Made by a program: the position numbers and the translations under genes. Positions 52,608-59,775 of a stretch of DNA of 64,000 bases are shown here, in pieces; within the stretch, counting starts at the first letter, position 1, and each line of letters starts with the position of its first letter. Origin of the DNA: Paucimonas lemoignei (GTDB lineage: Bacteria > Pseudomonadota > Gammaproteobacteria > Pseudomonadales > Pseudomonadaceae); the NCBI GenBank assembly GCA_900475325.1, contig LS483371.1, forward strand, positions 1,798,001 through 1,862,000, read 5' to 3'. The notes beneath the pieces are model-generated. The model had not been told where the DNA came from. It saw only the letters and a program-made list of their open reading frames with translations, and searched no databases.

Positions 52608-52682
52608 CTGTAGGAGCTGCCGAAGGCTGCGATTGCGATGCATCAGGAGCATTGCTTTCGCAGCCTTCGGCAGCTCCTGCAG
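52608..52682. repeat. REPIN (taggagctgc-arm family)
   Basis: ctgtaggagctgccgaaggc and gccttcggcagctcctgcag, upstream of pap. Confidence 0.88.
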
Positions 52683-52730
52683 GGAAATGCATTCCAGGTT
52701 ATGGGTTGGTTGAAAAGAGGGAACACCCGC

Positions 52731-54233
52731 ATGTTCGAATCCGCTGAAATCGGTCACGTCATTGCCAAGGAAACCTACGACGCTGAAGTCCCTGCTTTGC
52801 GTGAGGCCTTGCTCGACGCGCAGTACGACCTGCACGAGCAGGGCCAGCGCCAGATCATCGTGTTGATCAACGGCATCGAAGGGGCGGGCAAGGGCGAGAC
52901 CGTCAAGCTGCTCAATGAATGGATGGACCCGCGCTTCATTGAAGTGCGCACCTTTGATCAACAAACCGATGAGGAGCTGGCCCATCCCGTGGCGTGGCGT
53001 TATTGGCGGCAACTGCCAGCCAAAGGGCGCATGGGGATTTTCTTCGGCAACTGGTACAGCCAGATGCTCCAGGGTCGGGTCCATGGGTTGTTCAAGGACC
53101 CGGTGCTCGACCAGGCGATAAACGCCTCTGAACGGCTGGAAAAGATGCTCACTGACGAAGGTGCGCTGATCTTCAAGTTCTGGTTTCACCTGTCCAAGAA
53201 ACAGATGAAAAACCGCCTCAAACTCCTCAAGGACGACCCGCTGCACAGCTGGCGCATCAGCCCGCTGGATTGGCAGCAGTCCAAAACCTACGACAAGTTC
53301 GTGCGTTACGGTGAGCGAGTGCTGCGTCGCACCAGTCGCGACTATGCGCCATGGCATGTCATTGAGGGGGTCGATCCTCACTACCGCAGCCTGACCGTGG
53401 GCCGCCTGCTGCTGGAGGGTATGCAAGCTGCGCTCAAGGTCGCCAAAGCCAAACCCCAGGCCAAGCCGTTGACCGTCGGGCCCTTGGCGCCGACACAGAA
53501 CGAGGCAACCCTGCTGGGCAGCCTCGACATGAGCCTGAACCTGAGCAAGGACGACTATGAGGAACAGCTGATCACCGAGCAGGCGCGGCTATCGGGCAAC
53601 ATTCGTGACAAGCGCATGCGCAAACATGCCCTGGTTGCGGTGTTCGAGGGCAACGATGCGGCGGGCAAGGGCGGGGCGATCCGGCGGGTAGCGGCAGCGC
53701 TTGACCCCAGGCACTACAACATTGTGCCGATTGCCGCCCCCACTGAAGACGAGCGGGCGCAGCCTTACCTGTGGCGCTTCTGGCGGCAGATCCCGGCGCG
53801 AGGCAAATTCACCATTTTTGATCGCTCCTGGTATGGCCGGGTGTTGGTCGAGCGGGTCGAGGGTTTTTGCAGTCAGGCCGATTGGTTGCGCGCTTATGGC
53901 GAAATCAACGACTTCGAAGAGCAACTGACCGATGCCAAGGTGGTGGTGGTCAAGTTCTGGCTGGCCATTGATGACGCCACGCAACTGGAGCGTTTTCAGG
54001 CGCGGGAGAAAATCCCGTTCAAGCGTCACAAGATCACCGATGACGACTGGCGCAACCGGGGTAAGTGGCCGCAATACCGTGACGCAGTCGGCGATATGGT
54101 GGACCGCACCAGCACCGAAATCGCCCCCTGGACGCTGGTGGAAGCCAACGACAAACGCTGGGCCCGGGTCAAGGTGTTGCGCACCTTGAACGAAGCGCTG
54201 GAAGCGGCGTTTGAGCGGGATAAGAAGAAGTAG
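52731..54233 (+). CDS. pap: Polyphosphate:AMP phosphotransferase (PPK2 class II)
   Basis: A 500-residue enzyme that makes ADP from AMP with polyphosphate as donor. Two fused PPK2 domains are visible. The first has Walker A IVLINGIEGAGKGETVKLLNEWMDPR near residue 45 and IFFGNWYSQML. The second has Walker A VAVFEGNDAAGKGGAIRRVAAALDPR near residue 305 and FDRSWYGRVLVERVEG. The lid arginines are in WRISPLDWQQSK and RHKITDDDWRNRGKW. The doubled domain is typical of class II. The start at 52731 (MFESAEIGHVIAKETYDAEV) follows AGAGGG and matches homologues. Confidence 0.94.
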   Translation: MFESAEIGHVIAKETYDAEVPALREALLDAQYDLHEQGQRQIIVLINGIEGAGKGETVKLLNEWMDPRFIEVRTFDQQTDEELAHPVAWRYWRQLPAKGRMGIFFGNWYSQMLQGRVHGLFKDPVLDQAINASERLEKMLTDEGALIFKFWFHLSKKQMKNRLKLLKDDPLHSWRISPLDWQQSKTYDKFVRYGERVLRRTSRDYAPWHVIEGVDPHYRSLTVGRLLLEGMQAALKVAKAKPQAKPLTVGPLAPTQNEATLLGSLDMSLNLSKDDYEEQLITEQARLSGNIRDKRMRKHALVAVFEGNDAAGKGGAIRRVAAALDPRHYNIVPIAAPTEDERAQPYLWRFWRQIPARGKFTIFDRSWYGRVLVERVEGFCSQADWLRAYGEINDFEEQLTDAKVVVVKFWLAIDDATQLERFQAREKIPFKRHKITDDDWRNRGKWPQYRDAVGDMVDRTSTEIAPWTLVEANDKRWARVKVLRTLNEALEAAFERDKKK

Positions 54234-54254
54234 TTTGAGGGTTGCACTGTTCCC

Positions 54255-54344
54255 GTGGGACCGGCTTTAGCCGGGAAGGCTGCATTTGAGTCGATAAATA
54301 TGCAGTGCATTTACTGGCCTCTTCCCGGCTAAAGCCGGTCCCAC
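54255..54344. repeat. REPIN (gggaccggc-arm family)
   Basis: gtgggaccggctttagccgg with its reverse complement, after pap. Confidence 0.9.
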
Positions 54345-54360
54345 GGGGTGGGTGTTGGTG

Positions 54361-54402
54361 TGCCAGACACGCCGCTGTTCGCAGCCTTCGGCAGCTCCTG
54401 CA
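54361..54402. repeat. Solitary half REP, second copy
   Basis: agacacgccgctgttcgcag then ccttcggcagctcctgcag. Same unit and same flank as 17146-17185. Confidence 0.7.
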
Positions 54403-54428
54403 GAAATCTGTGCACTATCAGGAAATTG

Positions 54429-55778
54429 CTACCGCTCCCGCAACGCCTCGGTCCGGGCTTTCAAGACGGGCTTCAATAAATAATCCAGCACGCTTTTTTC
54501 CCCGGTGATGATGTCCACGGTGGCGGTCATGCCAGGGATGATCAGCAGGGGTTTGGCGTCGCTGCCCAGGTGGTTGCGGTCGGTGCGGACCTGGATCAGG
54601 TAGAAGCTGTTGCCCTTGTCGTCAGTGGTGGTGTCGGCGCCGATCAGTTCGAGTTTGGCCGGCAGGCCGCCATAAATCGTGTAGTCGTATGCGCTGAATT
54701 TGACCATGGCTTTCTGGCCCGGATGCAGGAAGGCCACGTCTTGCGGCCGCACCTTGGCTTCGATCAGCAGGTTGTCCTCCATTGGCACGATCTCCACCAG
54801 ATCACTGCCCGGCTGGACCACGCCGCCAATGGTATTGACCTTGAGCATCTTGACCACGCCGCGTACCGGTGACACGACGGTGGTGCGTGTCACCCGGTCA
54901 TCAATGGCGATGCTGGTGGCCGTAATCCTGGCCAGTTCCGAGCGCTTTTCGTTCAGCTCTCTGGAGGCGTCCGAGCGAAAAGCGAATTCCGATTCCTGCA
55001 CCTTGCTCTTGATTTCATTGATCGCCGAATCCGCCCGTGGAATCGCCAGGGTGGTGGCGTCCATCGAACCGCGGATCTCCACCGCGCTGCGTTTGAGCCG
55101 CAGAATTTCCACCGGCGACACAGCCCCCGAGGCCACCAGCGGCGTGGACATGTTCAGCTCCTGCTGGACCAGCCCGAGGCTGCTGCGGTATTGGTCCTGT
55201 TTGGAGCGAAACTCGGCCAGCTCTTGAGTCTTCTGCCGTAATTGCTCGGTGAGCGTGCGCTGCTCGCTGCGCAAGCGCTGCTGGCGGGATTGATACAGCG
55301 CCAGCTCGTCGGCTGCGACTTGAGGCGCCTTGGCAACCACGTCGGCGGGCAGCTTGAACGGCCGTCCCTCGGCCTCGGCAGAGAGCCGTTCGACCTGGGC
55401 GGTCAAGGTGTAGCGATCCACCTCGCTTTCGCCCTTGTTGGAGCGAAAGCGCGTGTCGTCCAGCCGCAGCAGCGTTTCACCCTTGTTCACCAGTTGCCCT
55501 TCGCGGACGAAGATTTCAGTGACGATCCCGCCCTCCAGATTCTGGATGACCTGCACCTTGCTGGACGGAATGGCCTTGCCTTCGCCCATGGTCACTTCTT
55601 CGAGCACGGCCAGTTTTGCCCAGACCAGCGCTGTCAGCATCAGCACCGCCACCACCCAGACGGTCAGGCGTGATTTGCGCGGGGTGTCCTGGGCCATGAC
55701 GCCTGCCAGGTACGGCATGAATTCGATTTCTTCGCGCAGGCGCGGGTTGAAATAGCGAGGGGCGTGGATCGCGGGCAT
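54429..55778 (-). CDS. Type I secretion membrane-fusion protein (HlyD/LapC-like)
   Basis: A 449-residue periplasmic adaptor. After a cytosolic leader ending YLAGVMAQDTPRKSR comes one inner-membrane helix (LTVWVVAVLMLTALVWAKLAVL). The lipoyl halves (GKAIPSSKVQVIQNLEGGIVTEIFVREGQLVNKGETLLRL and TTVVSPVRGVVKMLKVNTIGGVV) flank a long coiled-coil hairpin (about residues 150-290). It bridges the ABC transporter and the TolC-type channel. AGGAG precedes the start. Third gene of the E-B-C operon, 12 bases after the ABC gene. Confidence 0.93.
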   Translation of the reverse strand: MPAIHAPRYFNPRLREEIEFMPYLAGVMAQDTPRKSRLTVWVVAVLMLTALVWAKLAVLEEVTMGEGKAIPSSKVQVIQNLEGGIVTEIFVREGQLVNKGETLLRLDDTRFRSNKGESEVDRYTLTAQVERLSAEAEGRPFKLPADVVAKAPQVAADELALYQSRQQRLRSEQRTLTEQLRQKTQELAEFRSKQDQYRSSLGLVQQELNMSTPLVASGAVSPVEILRLKRSAVEIRGSMDATTLAIPRADSAINEIKSKVQESEFAFRSDASRELNEKRSELARITATSIAIDDRVTRTTVVSPVRGVVKMLKVNTIGGVVQPGSDLVEIVPMEDNLLIEAKVRPQDVAFLHPGQKAMVKFSAYDYTIYGGLPAKLELIGADTTTDDKGNSFYLIQVRTDRNHLGSDAKPLLIIPGMTATVDIITGEKSVLDYLLKPVLKARTEALRER

Positions 55779-55790
55779 GGTGATTCTCCT

Positions 55791-57977
55791 TTAAACCGAG
55801 GCGTGGCCGATCTGGCCTTTGCGCAGCGCCTGAATGACAGCGTCCTTTGGGCCGTCGGCGACGATTCTGCCGTTGTCCACCACCAGCAGCCGATCAACCA
55901 GGGTCAGCATGGACATGCGATGGGTAACCAGCAGCAGGGTCTTGCCGGGCAGCAAGTCGTAGAGGTGCTGACGCAGTTGGTCTTCGCTGGCGTTGTCCAT
56001 GTGGCTGGTGGGTTCGTCCAGCAGCAGGATCGGCGGGTCCAGCAGCAGCGCCCGAGCCAGCAGCACAGCCTGACGTTGCCCGCCGGACAGCAACTGACCG
56101 CGCTCGCCCAGCGGCCGGTCGAAGCCTTGCGGGTGACGCAGGGCCAGTTCATCGACGCCGGTTACCCGGGCCACTTCGATCATCCGCGAGTCACTGGTCT
56201 GCCGCGCGCCCAGGGTCAGGTTGTCACGCAGACTGCCTGCCAGCAGGGGCAGGTCGTGGGCCACGTAACCGATCTGCTGGCGCACCTCGCAGATGTCCAG
56301 CTGGCGCAAGTCCAGGTTGTCCAGCAACACCTGCCCTTCATCCGGCTCGTAAAAGCCCATCAGCAAGCGCGCCAGGGTGCTTTTGCCAGAACCGCTGCGA
56401 CCAATGATGCCGATGCGCTCCCCAGGCCGAACCACCAGGTTGACCCCCGACAAGGCCGGCGCGCCCTTTGCGGTGTAGCGAAAACTCACGTGATCAAGGC
56501 TCAGCGCGCCCGAGAGCGTGCTGTGCTCCAGCGGTTTTTGCAGGGGTTGGCGCTCCTGAGGCAGGGCCATCAGGGCGTCGGTGCTGGTCATGGTCAGGCG
56601 CGCTTGTTGATAGCGGGTGATCAGCCCGGCGATTTGCCCCAGCGGCGCCAGCACCCGGCTGCCGAGCATATAAGTGGCGACCAAGGCGCCGACGCTCAGG
56701 CTACCCGCGATGATGCTGTAGACCCCGGCAATAATCGTTGCCATGCCCGCAAACTGCTGGACAAACAGCGTGCCGTTGCTCGCCAGGGCCGCCAGGTTAC
56801 GGGCGTGGCCATCGAGCCGGGTCAGCGCGCCGTGGGTGGTTTCCCATTGATGCTGGCGCTGATGCTGCGCTCCGCAGGCCTTGAGGGTTTCCAGGCCGCC
56901 GAGGGTTTCGATCAACAGGGCCTGGCGTTCGGCTCCAAGGCTGAGGCTTTTTTCCACGGTGTCACGCAGGCGGATCTGGATGATCCAGGCGAACAGCATG
57001 GTCAGCGGGAAGGCGATCAGCGGGATCAGCACCAGCCAGCCGCCCAGCAGACCAATGACCACCAGCATCAAGGCGGCGAAGGGCAGGTCGATCAGGCTGG
57101 TCAGGGTGACAGCGGTGAGAAATTCGCGCAGGCCCTGAAAGTCATGGATGCTCTGGGCAAAGCCGCCAACGGTGGCCGGGCGCGCTTTGCTGGTCATGCC
57201 GACGATGCGTTCAAACAAGGTGGCGGAGAGAATCAGATCGGTCTTGCGCCCGGCCTGATCCAGCAGGTGCGCACGGATCATGCGCAGCACCAGTTCGAAC
57301 AGCGTGCCCACCAGCAAACCGATGGCCAGGACCCACAGCGTCGACGTGGCCTGATTGGGCACCACGCGATCGTAGGTCTGCATGACAAACAGCGGCACCA
57401 TCAGCCCCAGTACATTGATCAGCAGGCTGGCGAGAATGGCATCGCTGTACAGCCCGCGCGACAGCTTGAGGGTGTCGCGAAACCAGGCTTTGACTCGGGG
57501 CACCAGCGGCGCATGCAGATCTTCTAAAGTGTGGCGCGGCCGAGCGAACAAGGCCTGGCCGCTGTAGCGGCGGGCCAGTTCCTCAGCGTTGATCCATTGT
57601 TCGCCGCCTTCGGTTTCGCAAGGCAGGATCAGCGCACGACCGTCTGCGCCCCAACGGCTGAGCACGGCACAACGTTGCCCGTCGAGCAGCAGCAGGACCG
57701 GCAGGCTCAGGGCGTCGATGGCCTTGAGTTCGCGACGTAGCCAGCGCGCCTGCAACCCGGCCCGCGCCGCAGCACGAGGCAGCAACGGGGCGCCTAGACG
57801 TTCCCCGGCAAGGGGCAGGCCCGCGCTGAGGCTGGAGCGGCTGACCGCGCAACCGTGCAGTCTGCAGAGGATCAACAGCCCGTCGAGCAGCGGATCATCC
57901 TGCAGCGGTTTATCGAGCCGTGGTTTATCAGCGCTTTCAAGGGCGTCAGCAGGTAACGGCAGTTCCATGGTGGTCAC
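55791..57977 (-). CDS. Type I secretion ABC transporter (LapB-like, with C39-like domain)
   Basis: A 728-residue exporter. The N-terminal domain (about residues 25-150) has the C39-peptidase fold (DDPLLDGLLILCRLHGCAVSR, LLLLDGQRCAVL) but lacks a convincing catalytic Cys-His pair, so it is a C39-like substrate-recruiting domain. A six-helix ABC membrane domain follows. The ATPase has Walker A IGRSGSGKSTLARLLMGFYEPDEG, LSGGQRQAVLLARAL and ILLLDEPTSHMD. I chose the GTG at 57977 because GGAG lies seven bases upstream. It exports an RTX adhesin, very probably the divergent one at 59776. Confidence 0.93.
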   Translation of the reverse strand: MTTMELPLPADALESADKPRLDKPLQDDPLLDGLLILCRLHGCAVSRSSLSAGLPLAGERLGAPLLPRAAARAGLQARWLRRELKAIDALSLPVLLLLDGQRCAVLSRWGADGRALILPCETEGGEQWINAEELARRYSGQALFARPRHTLEDLHAPLVPRVKAWFRDTLKLSRGLYSDAILASLLINVLGLMVPLFVMQTYDRVVPNQATSTLWVLAIGLLVGTLFELVLRMIRAHLLDQAGRKTDLILSATLFERIVGMTSKARPATVGGFAQSIHDFQGLREFLTAVTLTSLIDLPFAALMLVVIGLLGGWLVLIPLIAFPLTMLFAWIIQIRLRDTVEKSLSLGAERQALLIETLGGLETLKACGAQHQRQHQWETTHGALTRLDGHARNLAALASNGTLFVQQFAGMATIIAGVYSIIAGSLSVGALVATYMLGSRVLAPLGQIAGLITRYQQARLTMTSTDALMALPQERQPLQKPLEHSTLSGALSLDHVSFRYTAKGAPALSGVNLVVRPGERIGIIGRSGSGKSTLARLLMGFYEPDEGQVLLDNLDLRQLDICEVRQQIGYVAHDLPLLAGSLRDNLTLGARQTSDSRMIEVARVTGVDELALRHPQGFDRPLGERGQLLSGGQRQAVLLARALLLDPPILLLDEPTSHMDNASEDQLRQHLYDLLPGKTLLLVTHRMSMLTLVDRLLVVDNGRIVADGPKDAVIQALRKGQIGHASV

Positions 57978-58000
57978 AGGCGTGCTCCCGAGGCGAAGGG

Positions 58001-59356
58001 TTATTTCAATGCTGGCAGGCGGGCGTCACTTTTGACGTCCGAAAGGGCAACGGCTTCGGCAGGCAGCACGATCCGCTGTTTGCGCAGCAACTCGCCTTCA
58101 GTGGCCAGGACTCGGTACATGGCGAACTCTTCGGTGTAGCGCACTTCGGTATAACGCCGATTGGCGTTGTACAGCTCGTTCTCACTGTCGAGCAGGTCCA
58201 GCAGGGTACGTTGACCCAAGCCGAACTGGTCTTGATAGGCGCTGCGCACGCGGGTGGAGGACATGGCGTATTCCCGGGCGGCAGGTGTCTGCTGACGCGC
58301 GTTGTTCATCGCGTTCCAGGCCAGGGCGAGGTTTTCATTGAGCATGCGCAGGGCGTTGTTGCGGATGTCCATGGCTTGCCCGGTCTTATAGGAGTCCGAG
58401 CGCAGGCGGGCCTTGTCGCGGTTGCCGTTGAACAGGTTGTAGTTCATCACCACCGCGGCGCGCCATTCGTTGTCGTGGCCTTCTTCGCCTTGCAGGTTGT
58501 TGTTGGCGCCCACCGCCAGCTCCCCATCGAAACGTGGGTAGAAAGGGGATTTGGCAATTTCGTATTGCTTCTCGGCGGCGTTCACATCGGCCTGTGCGGA
58601 TTTCAGATAAGGGTTGTTGAGCAGCATGCTTTGCTGCGCATCACCCAGGGTCAGCGGCACTTCGCCCTTGATCGACGGCGGCGCTTCCAGCTCATCCGGC
58701 TGGCGGCCGACGGCGCTGAAGAAATTGGCTTCAGCGTCCGCCAGGTCCACTTGGGCGGTGTAGAAATTGTTCTCCGCCAAGGCGCGCCGGGCGCCCGACT
58801 GGTCGCGGTCGGCGGTGCTGCCCAGGCCGCGCTCGGTGCGCAAACCAATCTGGTCGTTGATGCGCAGGTGCGCTTGCAGGTTGTTCTTGGCCAGGGTCAA
58901 CAACTCCCGGCGTTTGAGCACTTCCAGATAAACCTCGATGGCGCGCAGGGCCAGGCTTTGCGAGGTGCCCTGTACGTAGTAGGCGCGGGAGTCGACCACC
59001 GCCTTGGTGCGCCCGACTTCATTGGGGGTGTTGAAACCGTCAAACAGCAGTTGGCGCAGGCGCAGCTCCGACTGGGTGTAGTTCAGGGCCCGGTCGTCGT
59101 GGCCGTATAGAGCGCGGGTGGTGGGGGTGTCGCTGCGCTGTCTGCCATAACCGGCAATCAGGTCTACGCGCGGCAGGTAACCACCTTTGGCGACATTCAC
59201 TTCTTCGTCAGCCGACAGCCGATCGTTCTTGCTGGCATGGATTTCCGGGTGGAAATCGAGCGTGCTCTGAATGGCTTCGTTCAAGGACATGGCTTGCGCT
59301 TGGGCACAGGCCACCGCCAACACCACGGCACTGTAGAGCGGGGTCAAATCGCGCAT
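58001..59356 (-). CDS. TolC-family outer-membrane channel (LapE-like)
   Basis: A 451-residue outer-membrane efflux protein with signal peptide MRDLTPLYSAVVLAVACAQAQA followed by MSLNEAIQSTLDFHPEIHASKND. TolC repeats are visible as VDLIAGYGRQRSD, LRQLLFDGFNT, VYLEVLKRRELLTLAKNNLQAHLRINDQI and QFGLGQRTLLDLLDSENELYNA. GGGAG precedes the start. First gene of a minus-strand operon with the ABC (23 bases on) and HlyD genes. Confidence 0.93.
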   Translation of the reverse strand: MRDLTPLYSAVVLAVACAQAQAMSLNEAIQSTLDFHPEIHASKNDRLSADEEVNVAKGGYLPRVDLIAGYGRQRSDTPTTRALYGHDDRALNYTQSELRLRQLLFDGFNTPNEVGRTKAVVDSRAYYVQGTSQSLALRAIEVYLEVLKRRELLTLAKNNLQAHLRINDQIGLRTERGLGSTADRDQSGARRALAENNFYTAQVDLADAEANFFSAVGRQPDELEAPPSIKGEVPLTLGDAQQSMLLNNPYLKSAQADVNAAEKQYEIAKSPFYPRFDGELAVGANNNLQGEEGHDNEWRAAVVMNYNLFNGNRDKARLRSDSYKTGQAMDIRNNALRMLNENLALAWNAMNNARQQTPAAREYAMSSTRVRSAYQDQFGLGQRTLLDLLDSENELYNANRRYTEVRYTEEFAMYRVLATEGELLRKQRIVLPAEAVALSDVKSDARLPALK

Positions 59357-59775
59357 GAATACTTCTCCCTAAGTAATAATTTCTGCTTTGCCAAAAAAAT
59401 GACGATTCCGACATTTGAACCGTATCAGGTTTGTAACATCACAGCTAAGAACAACTTTGCGGGAAGGCAAGACGGTTTTTTCATAAGCCTTATGCCGAAA
59501 AAGACTTATGGATTTTCGATGATTCGAGAGATTGTTGTTTTGTTATGGTCAGTAAATACAGTGGTTTATAGACTCTGTTTAGGCTGTTTTGACGTTGTGG
59601 CAGATTAATGGCGAACACGGATTTTCATGATTTATAACGGAAATCTGGAATTTTCAAGGTGTGACATTATTTTGTCGTTTTCTAAATTGTCAGTTCAAAG
59701 TGCCGCCATAGAGCCAGCAGATAAGCCTCTGTTGTCACGAATATGAAGCGGATTATTGCGAAATCAGGAGGGAAT
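59357..59775. promoter_or_regulatory. AT-rich divergent promoter region of secretion operon and adhesin gene
   Basis: 419 bases without a gene, much richer in A+T than its surroundings. It holds inverted repeats such as gacattattttgtc (59663-59676) and, just after, tctaaattgtc (59681-59691), which resembles half of the FleQ box GTCANTAAATTGAC. FleQ and c-di-GMP control lap-type adhesin genes in other Pseudomonas, but its action here is inference. Confidence 0.5.

Noticed and set aside
55764..57527. A 587-codon plus-strand frame opposite the type I secretion ABC gene
   Set aside because: Antisense shadow, glutamine-rich with no recognisable domain.
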